The notes under the pieces are model-generated. The model searched no databases. It saw nothing but the letters and a program-made list of their open reading frames with translations, and was not told the origin of the DNA. From positions 1 through 64,000 of the forward strand of contig MU266355.1 in the NCBI GenBank assembly GCA_021014945.1: a stretch of 64,000 bases of DNA, read 5' to 3'. This document shows positions 21,240 through 34,316 of this stretch, piece after piece. Both the position numbers and the translations under genes were made by a program. Every line of letters begins with the position of its first letter. Position 1 is the first letter of the stretch. Origin of the DNA: Leucogyrophana mollusca. Taxonomy: Eukaryota > Basidiomycota > Agaricomycetes > Boletales.

Positions 21240-23247
21240 ATGATGCATCTGGTGGCCTCTTACCTGCTCGTGGCTTCAGTTGTCTATGCAGCAGTACCAA
21301 ATCCTGGACGAAGACCTCTAGGCGTTACAAAGGCCGCATCTGTGGAACCTTCTGATCCAGAAATCTTGGAAGGTACTGGTGCGGGATGGCCCCTCGACGA
21401 GCCGCCAGCGGCTAATGCAACGGGTCACTTGGTCTTCGAAACCATCAATTCACTTCTTCAGCACTGGCCAAACACTCGCTATCGGAATGGTACGCAGCCA
21501 AGGCAGCCTTGCTGTCCTTCGCGCCTCACTGATGTATCTAGGTCATAATGTCGTTCCGGGAACTCTGCCAGTTGGCACTCTACTTTATCATGGCACCAAA
21601 GAAGCAAAGATCCCCGACGTGCCAGAGTGGACCGCGACAGACCCGGAGTACTCGCTAATATTTTGTCAGGGAAGCACAAAGAATGGGTGCTGGCATTTGA
21701 CTCTTGCGGCCACGCGTCCACTTAAAGTCCTTTACTTCGACGGAAGTAGTTCCGCGAAGATGAAAGACGGCCCGCTAGATAGTCAAGATATTGTCGCCTG
21801 GGGTGAACTCCGACCAGACAGGGCATACGACGATTATGGAAGGATCAAGGACCTGTGTGCTTGGGGCGAGCAATATGATCTGGATGGGTTCGTGAGGTTA
21901 GTGCTCTCGACCTGGTTGTTAAGGCTCACGCGAGACTCACGCACAAACTTTGAACCATCAGGATGGAGATTGATTTGTGAATCCCCTTCATTCGCGGGCA
22001 CGTCATACTCTGATCCACTGTGTTTCTCAGCGAAGTCATGCTCTGCAACTTCACTTCAGGCGTTGAAGTGGTCTCTTTCTTGAATCTCGCCACGCTCAAA
22101 ATACCAGACCTCATCCTTGGCTACATACCGAATGACAAGCATCTACGTAAGTTATCTATGGTCACTTGACTTATGCGCACATACGCCGATAACGACCATT
22201 TTTTCCCAGTGTTCCGCGCCTTCGAAGTTATGGCTTCGGGTTCATGGCACAACCATCAGCCGGGTGATACTCGCATTCAACTCGACCTTACCAACTTGAT
22301 ATCATTTTATGACACCGGCTTGTTCCCCAGTCTTGTGGAAGGTCGCACTGGTCAAGAGCGCTGGGATCACAGACTTAAAGGCTTAAGTTCTGCTGATGCT
22401 GCAGCCCTACAGGTCCGACTAGGACAGGGTCTCGTTGATCGGGAGCAGAAGAACAGCGGAGTCGACTGGCAAACTCTGTTTCGGGTCGTTGCTGATCGAT
22501 ATGCGGACAGACTGGAGTTCATGCATCACCTCTTGAACGACGAGGGGGGAGACCTACTCAGACAAGCCAAGAACATACAGCTCCAGCTACGGGTTGTGGT
22601 CACGCCATATGCACTACACTCGGCAGTACCCCCGAACGCGTCCATGTTGCACGACGCGGACAACTCGTGGGCGAGTTCGGTATTTAGAGAATGCGCGACG
22701 ACACATACAGCTCAGATTGTCAAGTTATCGGCTGTCATGACGGCTTCTGAGCAGCTGATGCTGCATTCCTTACAAGAAACCACACGAGAGATCTGTCGTG
22801 TCCTGGTGGGTATGTGGGCGGACGGCGTAACGGCTGGGTTGGACGAGTACCTCTGGCAAGACCCCTCATCGGAGGGCGATGACAATGCTAAGCTTGAGAG
22901 GATTATGGTCCAGTGGAAAGGTCAACTAACATCCCTTATGGGGTGGCTCGACTGGAGCGTGTGGATCAAGTGCAAACCGACATGTGGTCTTGAGGTGAGC
23001 CACCCGCCCACGTTTACCTGGGGCGACGATTCACTGCCTAGTCCTGCAGGAGGTGTGTTACCTTCCGACCTGGCCATTCGGCTTTCCGCTTCCATCGCTT
23101 TCACTGGAACACGAGGACCTCAGCCCGAAGTCGCGGTCGCAGATGCACTTACTCCAGAGGCAAACTCAATCCCGGGCTGGAGATGGGAATGAATGGCGGA
23201 GGCCCCAGCCAAAATGTATTCGTCGCTTACCACCCCATTCCTTTTAG
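21240..23247 (+). CDS. Secreted uncharacterised YHGT-motif protein, paralogue C
   Basis: The exon structure is identical to paralogue B: 21240-21489, 21542-21896, 21962-21976, 22031-22146, 22210-22994 and 23050-23247. It encodes 572 residues, the one-codon difference lying in the signal peptide (SVVYAAV against SAVVHAAV). The YHGT block reads GTLLYHGTKEAKIPDVPEW, and the microexon encodes MEID rather than MEMD. Every intron border is conserved. Reading frames are intact, and most differences from B are conservative, suggesting that both products are still under selection. Whether both are transcribed cannot be judged from sequence; both have TATA boxes at equivalent positions. Family function is unknown. 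Confidence 0.9.
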
Positions 23248-23670
23248 TGGAAACTTGACCCCTCCCTCCATGCTGTGTTAATGGTGCTCACCATGCAATG
23301 CCACGCAAGCAATAGAGATCCTCTACAGATGGACTGACACGTAGATTATTACAGTGGAGCGCGAATGTCCGTACTACTATCTCTTGTTGAAAGCAACGCA
23401 AGACCAAACGAGCTGCAGCGGGTATATGAATTTGTTTACATCCGTTGAGTATGTGTGTATGAGATGGTTCAAGCTGGACAAAAGAGTGGTACAGGGTACA
23501 GATTCTACAGAAGTTGTTTCAGTGATGCTTATAATGATGACGCACTACTGGAACGGTATAGGACCTGCCGTCGCCGATAATAAGGCGGAGAAGAGGAAAG
23601 TAACACTGAACGAGAAGATGATAAATACTGCATAATTCAAGCGGGAGTGACCGGTCAGGATAATACTTGG

Positions 23671-24630
23671 CTACGCATAGTTGGACCACGATATAACGGT
23701 TTTTCGCGATCCAGGCTCGTAGGCATGCAGCGCATTCGTGCTGGTACTCCTCACAGGTCTATCTACGCCTCGGCAGTTTATCGGCTTGCTGAACACCCAT
23801 GCAGGTACGAGGCCAAGCTCCACAGCGTCCGGCGTTCCACTCGCCGGGCTCATGAGCGAATTACGTCCAGTGGCACGGCTAACAATGCACCATCCGTCGT
23901 CGAATGACTGCAAGATGATCAGATGGTCCCCAAGGCGCGTGAGGGATAGTTCGTCCGGGAGCCTGGGCTCGAAGAGCTGACGGACAGTGACATAATGCAT
24001 TTGGGATGTCGTTGATTGGAAATGCTGCTGTGGGGGTGGATCGTGCAGGCCGGGAGGAGATGAGATACAATCGTCAAAGTAAGCAGAGAATCCGGACGAC
24101 CTGCGACTATGATGGCGGGTTTGCGGAGGAATTGTTATGGAGGATGACTGCGAGCTGCATGCAGAATCGGCGCTTTTCTCTTTGAAGTCGGAAATTGGTG
24201 GTACAGGAGAACGAGGGGTTCTGGTCACGACTTTCTCAGGGAATACGACAGAGGGCGTGAGGTTAGCGCGACTGAAAATAGGTGCTGATCTGCATAGACA
24301 TTCAAGACCAGAACGTTAAAATCATCGTTTAATAGACAAAGTGCCAGGTCAATCTTACGTGTATGGTGTTTGGTTCTGGCTAACGTGATTCTCTTTGGCC
24401 TTCTCCACTTCCACTAGGCTGGACACAGAGTGGAAAACACCATCGAGCTGGACCGACCGCTTGGCCAGCACCCTCCGTCGATACACACGCAGGGTTATCC
24501 AAAATGCGATAGCAGATAGCAACAGTCCGGCTATGGCGAATCCGATGATGTAACCGGCTCTATCGGTCGAAGGCGGGTTGGACGAAGAAACATTACGAAG
24601 AGAAAGACGGGGGAGTGATACCGGCGCCAT
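23671..24630 (-). CDS. Single-pass membrane protein with C-terminal SH3 domain
   Basis: Two exons (24630-24359 and 24289-23671) give 296 residues. Near residue 25 a single hydrophobic helix begins (IIGFAIAGLLLSAIAFWITL) followed by basic YRRRV, so the C-terminal part is cytosolic. A Ser/Pro-rich linker (TRTPRSPVPPISD, SSGFSAYFDDC) leads to an SH3 domain: MHYVTVRQLFEPRLPDELSL gives the ALYDY-like start, GDHLIILQSFDDGWCIV the acidic loop and conserved Trp, and ELGLVPAWVF the final strand with the PxxV position. There is no cleavable signal peptide; the helix acts as a signal anchor. The arrangement resembles fungal plasma-membrane SH3 proteins that bind Pro-rich actin or polarity partners, which is inference. 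From 23248 to 23670 I see only duplicated flank and nothing coding. Confidence 0.8.
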
Positions 24631-25195
24631 GTTTCAGCGAGGATACGAACGAAAACTATGCACAAACGGTCCCAAGAAACATGGACGAGGACCAACAGGT
24701 CAGATGGAAAGGAAGGTGGTCAAAGAATGAGTGACGAATGCCTTGCAAAGGCTAGAATGGACTGGACGATCCTGACGTTGAACAGTGTTCGTCAGGTAGC
24801 TGGTAAACCAACCGTGAGCATGGGGGAAGCACACGGGTCTGATGAAACACGAAAAAGCGTGCGTACCGAACCAGCGCTGAACATAATTATCCCGAGGGCT
24901 TCTAGTTGTGGGTTCCATCCGAGCCGCCCCCAATTTTACGCGCTGTGGAGCGCTCAGATTGATGTGGGATGGTTTCGACACCGTATGCGGGGTGACACTC
25001 ATGTGGCCTCGTCGTAAAAGGCAGGTGTTTAAGAACGTGAACCTGATTTGGACGACAACAAATCTCGGATCTTATCTTCGTATCTGCCATCACCATCCAG
25101 TCGCATCGTGACAATAATTGGCAGTCCATACCACACGCACAACCTTCATGCTAATCCACAGCGATGCAATGCTAATATTCTCACCTAGCATATAA
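24631..25195. other. Intergenic; nothing recognised
   Basis: This 565-bp stretch carries the promoter of the SH3 gene and the 3' flank of the NAD(P)-binding gene. Open frames of 60-120 codons exist on both strands without motifs. Confidence 0.5.
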
Positions 25196-26630
25196 TCACA
25201 AGTTCAATCTCTTGATGGAAGCCTCCACCTCAGGTTTAATACTTTCAAGCAAGTCCTTCGTGGTATATCGTGGTCTCCACCCCAGAGCACGCGCCCTCTT
25301 TGCATGGCAGCGGGAATTGCGGCCTAGATGGCGCAGCTACACCAAAACGATAAGTGGAATGCACGACGCAGGACACCTCTCTACTCACATAGGGCATTCT
25401 CTTGTACTCCTCTTCTGTGAAGGGAGTTGGAACGGGGCTATGGCCTCTGCCTAGCTGGACGAGAGCCTCGGCGATTGCTCTCTGGACATCATATAATAAA
25501 TGTTCGCCATTCTCGCCAAAGTATAGGCCTTCACGGCCGTGACCGGCAGTGCCTCGGAGGACAGCGTCGTACACGACGATGTACAGGTCACCAACTAGTG
25601 AAATGGAGAATGAATTTTGCAGGTCCGAAAGAGCTGCGAGCTCCCACTTACTATCGTCGATATGGACATTTGGCCAGAGGTTCTTTCCTAGGCCAACTAC
25701 CCCACCTTGACCGCGCTCGAGACCTGCCTTGATGAGCACTGGGATCTGAATGGACCGGGGATTCTGGATACCCAGGTCGACAAGTCGGCCGGTGGCAAGC
25801 GAATAAATCGTGGATGGGAGGATGATGTGAGTTTTTGCATAGCCTGGGGGTGGCTTGGTCCAGCGTATAACATGTGACGCGTAAATCCTGACCTTGCTTG
25901 TCAGCTTCTATAACGAGAAGGTCGACATTGCGATGTGGCTGAGTGTCTGGGAGGGTCTCCAGCTGTTCGACGTTGATATCGTCATATATGGTATCGGTGG
26001 CAAACATTCCTCCGGCATCGTCAACGAGCACACCTTTCGATCGGTCAATCAACGGTTGTTTGTCCGATGTGGCAAGAGATTAACTTACCAGTTCCAGACT
26101 GAGTCGCAACGGCAGGTGTCACGGTCAAACAACAGATCAACGTCGGTTCACTCATTCTTGCACGACAAGACTCACAGTGTGGATAAGAATAGGAGCTCTA
26201 CCTGTGGCTTCGTGTCTTTTCTTCAGTCCTGCCAGGATAGCCTTACAAGCCAGAACATCGTCTGCGTTCGCCTGAACGGGTGCCACTCAGGTGAGTGGCG
26301 AGGAGTGTACATTAGTGCAATAATCGGCCACGCACACACGCAAACACGATATCCGACTCTGACGCCTCTTGTTCCAGTTTATCAAGATCAGAGAGAGATC
26401 CGACCAAGGTCTTAACACCGATAGACTCGAATTTCGGTACTTTGGTTGTATCACGAACGAGAGCGGTGATCTTCGATGATGCGGCAGTCTTATGTTCTAG
26501 TAATCTGGACAATACGGCTCCGCCGATGTAGCCTTTCTCGCCGCTTCATATGAAGTAGTTTGGAACGCGAAACGAGGTAATCACACTCACCTGTAGCGCC
26601 TGTGATGAATATTTTGGTCCCGGTAGACAT
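25196..26630 (-). CDS. NAD(P)-binding Rossmann-fold protein (NmrA/epimerase type), paralogue 1
   Basis: The start MSTGTKIFITGAT, an intron, and then GYIGGAVLSRLLEH form the Gly-rich GxTGYIG nucleotide-binding motif at the extreme N-terminus. Further blocks are ITALVRDTTKVPKFESIGVK, SDIVFAC, GVLVDDAGGMFATDTIYDD, PHRNVDLLVIEADKQG, LVDLGIQNPRSIQIP, LERGQGGVVGLGKNLWPNVH, GREGLYFGENGEHLLYDVQ and the ending GWRPRYTTKDLLESIKPEVE. Many short introns interrupt it. Relatives are atypical short-chain dehydrogenases acting on unknown small molecules or as redox sensors. The gene is a close paralogue of, and divergent from, the one at 27474, so the pair shares an 843-bp intergenic region. The stop is TGA at 25196-25198. 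Confidence 0.8.
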
Positions 26631-27473
26631 GATTGACCAAACAGCGGATCGACTTGATGGTAGCCTAAGTCCCTAAGTCCCTCGCTCGTCGGAGGTCAGC
26701 CGTTCTTCGTTCAAAAAGGCGCATAGTGTTGATTCGTAAGCCATCCTTTGCTGAGAAAGCACCGTAGCACCTATTGATTCATAAGCCTTCTGTTCCTGAG
26801 AAATATGGACCGGATGCCTGTTGGCCCGAAAAATGGCGGTTTAGGCCGTCTCTATGAAGAGATGAGCATACTTAGATGGCGCGATGAGAAAGTTCTCGGA
26901 CCTGCCATGGTTTGGGCCAGAACTTCGGACATTTACCGACAGAACAGACTCAAACCACACCGGGTTATAGCTTCGGATAAAGCCTGCACCTGGAAGATTT
27001 AGCAACCAATGTTGGACCAGCGCACATCGCACAATATTGACACAATAACGCGCAGTATCGTTGCGATTGTCACAGTAAGTATCGAACAGAGTGCCAGAAG
27101 ACGACCCAACAGTTCGAGAGGACCCCGAAACCCCGAGCCTTTCGGGTTCAACCCGAAGCCTGAACAACGATCACGCAACTTCATCGTGAAGTCAGCAATG
27201 ATTCATGAACCCTGGTCAGCATCTGGAGGCGCTTGGGGGCTGCGTTCATCAGCTTCTCCCTGACAAAGGCTTCAAGAACATTCTGTCCAGGTAGGCAATG
27301 GTTAATGGAGCTTGGATGAACTTAACCCAGCCCAATGTATTTTTCGCAACGGCCTATGTCCGGTTTGACGTCACGGGTCCTCATCTGCTCTACTTATAAA
27401 AGGGGCCACCGGCCAGAGGAATGGATCTCTATCAGAGCTATCATAACCCCTCGAGTCCCTCAACGTAGAAACA
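26631..27473. promoter_or_regulatory. Shared divergent promoter region with a palindrome and a direct repeat
   Basis: This is the only DNA between two head-to-head paralogous NAD(P)-binding genes. It contains a perfect 17-bp palindrome, TTCGGGTT-C-AACCCGAA, at 27141-27157, which could bind a dimeric regulator. It also contains an imperfect direct repeat starting TTGATTC(A/G)TAAGCC at 26729 and 26774 (45-bp spacing). No coding sequence was seen. Regulatory function is inference from position and symmetry. Confidence 0.35.
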
Positions 27474-28854
27474 ATGTCAAGCACCCAAATATTCGTCATC
27501 GGCGCCACAGGTGAATGGGCCCTGAGCTGATATGTGCCAGGGTGCTCTCGCTGATAACACATCTATCGGTTGTCAGGCTACATTGGTGGCCAAGTCCTCG
27601 CCCAGTTGCTGAAGCACCCCAAAGCCAAGGAGGCTCAATACACCGTGCTCGTTCGCTCTGCGGAGAAGGCCCCCAAGTTCAGTCAATTGGGGCCGAACGT
27701 GAAAGGCGTCGTTGGTTCGACCAACGACACCCAGCTCTTGACGCAACTCGCCTCTGAGGCGGACATTTTGATTTCATGCGTGAGACAGTATCAGGAAATT
27801 CCCGCAGCAACGCCTCTGACCGTATCCATACAGGCAGACGCTGACGATTTGGGAGCGACAAAAGCCTTCCTTGCCGGCCTGAAGAAAAGGCACGAGAAGA
27901 CCGGAAGCCCTCCCATCCTTATCCACACTGTGAGTGAGATTGCTGACATACTTTTTGCTGAATACTCACTTCACCCTATGTCCATGACAGTCTGGCACGG
28001 GTAAGCCAAAACTAAAGGAAGAGTGCCAGTAGATACTCAAGTCATCAAACAGGTGTACTGACGGATAATGCAGCTGGTAAACATGCCACCGATATGATAT
28101 ACTCTGATGCGAACGCCGAGCAAATCGAGTCGCTCAAGCCCACTCAAATCCATCGCAACGTCGACCTCGAGATCGTTGAAGCTGACAAACAAGGTGAGAA
28201 ACAGCCAACGGGAAGCCATATCGGTCTGACAAATTGCAGGTTACGTCAAGACATACATCATCCTTCCATCTACGATCTATGGCATTGCTTCTAGTCCCCT
28301 GGTCGACTTGGGCTTGCAAAATCCGTACTCGATCCAGGTCCCAGGTCTTATCAAAGCAAGTTTGGACAGGGGTCAGGGAGGGGTGGTCGGCGAGGGGAAA
28401 AACCTCTGGCCAAATGTCCACATTGATGATATAGCCAGTCTCTATGTCGTCTTATTCGAGGCCATAACCAACCCCGCTGCGGCGCCTGCGCCGGCCGGAC
28501 ATGGACGAGAAGGTTTCTACTTTGGCGAAGGCGGCGAACACAAGTTGTATGATGTTAGCAAAACCATTGCCCAGGTGCTGTACGATTTGGGCAAAGGCAA
28601 GAGTCCCGAGCCGACGACTTTTAGCGAAGAGGAGCTGCAGAAGTATTTCGGAGTGAGTGGTTCGCATGCTTTGCGGATTTCGATCGCGCTGACGTAGCTG
28701 ACTTTGCCAGGGAGCATACCTCGGCTCGAACTCCCGCGCTCGCGGCGAGCGGTCCCGGGCCATTGGATGGAAACCAAAATACACCACTGAGGACCTGCTG
28801 AAAAGCATCAAGCCGGAAGTGGAGGCGATTATCCAGAAGAATGGCTCGAAGTGA
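27474..28854 (+). CDS. NAD(P)-binding Rossmann-fold protein (NmrA/epimerase type), paralogue 2
   Basis: The protein starts MSSTQIFVIGAT / GYIGGQVLAQLLKH across the first intron, matching paralogue 1 at the same intron position inside the Gly-rich loop. It continues with KGVVGSTNDTQLLTQLASEA, ADADDLGATKAFLAGLKKRH, PPILIHTSGTGVLTDNAAGK, IYSDANAEQIESLKPTQIHR, a run from NVDLEIVEADKQG, then YIILPSTIYGIASSPLVDLG, GQGGVVGEGKNLWPNVHIDD, GREGFYFGEGGEHKLYDVS and GWKPKYTTEDLLKSIKPEVE. HTSGTG followed by DDL/TIYG patterns fits the extended/atypical SDR class, though the canonical YxxxK is not obvious. At least six introns splice in frame. Catalytic substrate is unknown. Strong similarity to the divergent neighbour indicates an inverted duplication. 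Confidence 0.85.
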
Positions 28855-29655
28855 TTTCTTACGGACGACAGTTGTGCATGCCGTTTATTTGTACTATCAC
28901 CATGGCTGTGGGCTCCTTATTTATCAGTGCTGCGAGGTTTGTAATAAAGACAATGAGGGTTATAACGTCTTGCCACACACCGCAGCAGCTTGTGAGTCCA
29001 TGCCTCGATGTCCGACCACCGGGGTAACGCGAATGCCGACGTCGTGCAAGCTGTGTTCTGGCCGAAGTTCAATGTGCACGATAGTTTGTGGGTTCGTGGG
29101 TGGCCCAAGGTCGCATCTTACCACCGCCACGCCGCTACATGACGTGCGACTCCTCTTCGCTGTCCTACTTATATACCATTGTGCATAATGACGACCCAGG
29201 TTGGGACTGATTGTGCCTCTTGGATGGTAACCTGCCGAGACGCGGCACAGATATTTTTCTCGCAAATCAGTTCCCACGGGGTGGATATGTGAGCCGTCGT
29301 TAGAGCGAGCATCTGGACGGTGCCAGTTCGAAATATTCGTTTATTCCCCTTGTCCTCTTCCTCCTCACTGGCAACGGCGGATACGACGAAAACGACGTCG
29401 ACGTGCCAAGAACGTCTGACGTCGACCGCCCAGTGTGCATCGCTTACTCCTGCTTCAGTAAAATTCGTGAGCAATCTGTGTTCCATGATTATAATATAGA
29501 CTAATTACTGTCGGTGGCAGCAACGGCGATCCGTCTCGCAAACTCTCTCTTTGCAGGGCCAAAATCCCTTCCGTGACGGGATACCTGGTTCTTGCAGCAC
29601 ACTCTTTTCATAACCTCGGTCATTTCGCGACTTCCCATTGTAAACGCACTCCAGT
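28855..29655. other. Intergenic; nothing recognised
   Basis: In this 800-bp stretch the largest frames (28841-29188 plus, 29169-29486 minus) have no motifs, signal peptide or convincing splice sites. It should hold the 3' flank of the NAD(P)-binding gene and the promoter of the following membrane protein. Confidence 0.5.
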
Positions 29656-30930
29656 ATGCCTGCTCATCATGCGCACAAAGCATTCCTCAAGCGACAAAAT
29701 ATCGAGGGTTCGATGACTGTGGCAAATGCCCAGCCTACCGAATCTGCACTACTGGCAAACCCTTCTGCTGTGTCGCCTTCTTATTCTTACTCTGTACCAC
29801 CTTTGGCCCAAGCTGCCCCCACTGGTTCATCCCCTAGCGGTAGTGCACTCAATCCACCAGCATCATCTTCACAGCCTCCTCAATCATCAGCATCAAGTAA
29901 GGATATCTCCACAGGCACCGTCGTGGGTGCATGCGTAGGCGCATTTATCGCCCTGGTCCTCGCTATCAGTCTTGCTGTGTGGTGCAATAAACGTTCTTCG
30001 AAACCGTCATCACGCCAAGCCCGTTCGCTTCCGTCTCCTATCTCCCAAATGCGCAATGCAGCCGGTAATCTTAGTCGCCGCCAATCCCATCTAGAGCCTT
30101 GGGCTCGTTTCGATAATAGTGGGGAAGACAGGTGGGAGGGGATGGATCAAATGAAGCAGCGCCCTCCATCCGGCCCCATGGAGAAGCTTGGTGCAATGTT
30201 TCACCGGACGCCAAGCACGACGTCCGCTGAGAAATCCTCTGATGGCCACGGCAGGGAGTCCATCGGTACGATGCAGCACTTCGCAAAGTATCACCCTGGG
30301 TTGGCGGCAGAGATGGCTGCCACGCCAGCACCGCCAGCACCTATACGTCAGTTCGCAGGTAGAATCGAGATTGGACCGTCGGTCTCTTGGGACGGTGAGA
30401 CCGTTGGTGGCGAGTCCTTCCTTTCTCTCCGGTCTCGCCTGTCTGGTACTATGACCCCCACTGTCATGGCCAAGTCGACTCCTCCTGCAACCGCTTCAGA
30501 GCCTCACAAGTGGGAGTCAGCGGAAGTGATGCATGTTGACGATGAGTCGGATACTATAGGAGAGCTGCGTAATCCATTCGCAGATGGGTCCACGAAGAGC
30601 AAAGGATCCAATCCGTTCTTCAACGCGCAGGAGAAACCCAGGACAACGACCAATCCTTTCGCCGACGCTTTCGCCACGAAAACTGTTACCAAAGAATTCA
30701 CCAACCGGACCGAGTCCACCCTCAGCGGTTCCAGCAACGACCGTGCTATGCAATCGCTTATCGCTGCATTGGAGATTTCACCAGAAGATGTGAAAGAACG
30801 GCTAAGGGTGGCCTCGATGCAACCGTCGTTCTACTCGCAGACATCTACCATATTGTCAGGCGATGAAGAGGACGTCGCCAGTATGACAGCCTTCCCCCTC
30901 CCGCCAACTCAAATCCCACGAGGATTGTAG
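29656..30930 (+). CDS. Single-pass Ser/Thr-rich membrane protein with NPF endocytic motifs
   Basis: An intronless frame of 424 residues. The N-terminal part is rich in Ser, Pro and Ala (extracellular, probably O-glycosylated), with a possible Kex2-like KR near residue 12. One helix (about residues 87-109: TGTVVGACVGAFIALVLAIS) is followed by WCNKR, indicating N-out/C-in topology. The long cytosolic tail is Ser/Pro-rich and carries three NPF tripeptides (RNPFADG, SNPFFN, TNPFADA at about 30568-30670), the ligands of EH domains in endocytic adaptors such as Ede1 and Pan1. The tail ends with ALEISPEDVKERLRVAS. The layout resembles fungal mid2/WSC-like wall sensors or SKG6-type proteins, but no Cys-rich domain is present, so the role is inferred from topology and motifs only. 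Confidence 0.75.
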   Translation: MPAHHAHKAFLKRQNIEGSMTVANAQPTESALLANPSAVSPSYSYSVPPLAQAAPTGSSPSGSALNPPASSSQPPQSSASSKDISTGTVVGACVGAFIALVLAISLAVWCNKRSSKPSSRQARSLPSPISQMRNAAGNLSRRQSHLEPWARFDNSGEDRWEGMDQMKQRPPSGPMEKLGAMFHRTPSTTSAEKSSDGHGRESIGTMQHFAKYHPGLAAEMAATPAPPAPIRQFAGRIEIGPSVSWDGETVGGESFLSLRSRLSGTMTPTVMAKSTPPATASEPHKWESAEVMHVDDESDTIGELRNPFADGSTKSKGSNPFFNAQEKPRTTTNPFADAFATKTVTKEFTNRTESTLSGSSNDRAMQSLIAALEISPEDVKERLRVASMQPSFYSQTSTILSGDEEDVASMTAFPLPPTQIPRGL

Positions 30931-31499
30931 TTTCATTCTCATCGCCCAGACTTTTGTCCACATTTACCCACTCTGTTGAATTATCATCTAACTAAAATCT
31001 GCATACCTACCCTTTTTCCGCATATATTATTGTCTGTTCCTCTTCACATTTACTGATTGCCACCTTTCGCAGCGATTTCTTTTTTGTTACCCCTTCTTCG
31101 CGTCCGTTCTACGACGTCTACGATCCGGCATCGACTTTACCCCTCCCACTCTGTCGCTCTTTGACTCGGTCCGTTGACGTCTTGTCGTCTTCTTGCACAT
31201 GTGTTTGATCTTTGGCACTTTTGCACGCATTTACCCGTCCATATGACTACCTACTGTCATCATACAATGATATCTGTTCGTCGCCCTCGTGTCTCATGCT
31301 CTGTGGCGCATACAATCAAGCTGGCTTGGCTTAAGTTACAGCGCTCAGTACTCACCATATCATCACCCCCCCTATCAACCAATTCGACATCGGACAAAGG
31401 AGTCGCTCACTTGCACGAACTTCAGTGAACACGCCGCAGTGAATATGTTGATGGAATAGAGACTATCGTACAAGCGCATCCAGAAAAAGACCTTCTATT
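30931..31499. other. Convergent 3' flanks; nothing recognised
   Basis: This is the 569-bp gap between the converging membrane protein and SelO genes. It is pyrimidine-rich on the plus strand with several short T and C runs, as in 3' UTRs. There is no coding frame with motifs. Confidence 0.5.
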
Positions 31500-34053
<2,554 letters not shown>

Positions 34054-34316
34054 GCACAGGCTGCTCTCAGATACAAAGCCGGGGGCTTTGTGATGGTTGC
34101 GGAAGAAAGAGCTTTCACCACTAAACACAGGCTTATATATGTAGTTGCGCTGAGGTCACCTACAGTGTTCATGAGATGAGCAATCCGTCCTCGGAGATTC
34201 CCGTGCCCGCTCCCAAACTCCAAGGGTATGCAATTATAGACCTGGGGGCTCATGTTAACTGTCCAATGTCCTAAACATTCGCATTCGTGTCAAATACAGC
34301 TACAACAGCACCCCGA

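Larger units (their letters stand above)
18499..23480 (+). repeat. Tandem segmental duplication of about 2.4 kb (units ~18499-20880 and ~21132-23480)
   Basis: The two units share promoter-proximal sequence (cagtgggcagtt / cagtgggtagtt, then TATAAACA), all coding exons, the positions and much of the sequence of all five introns, and about 230 bp of downstream sequence ending near caagctgga-aaaag. Between the units lies about 250 bp of unrelated DNA. Divergence is mostly substitutions with rare whole-codon indels, so both copies have stayed in frame since duplication. Confidence 0.85.
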
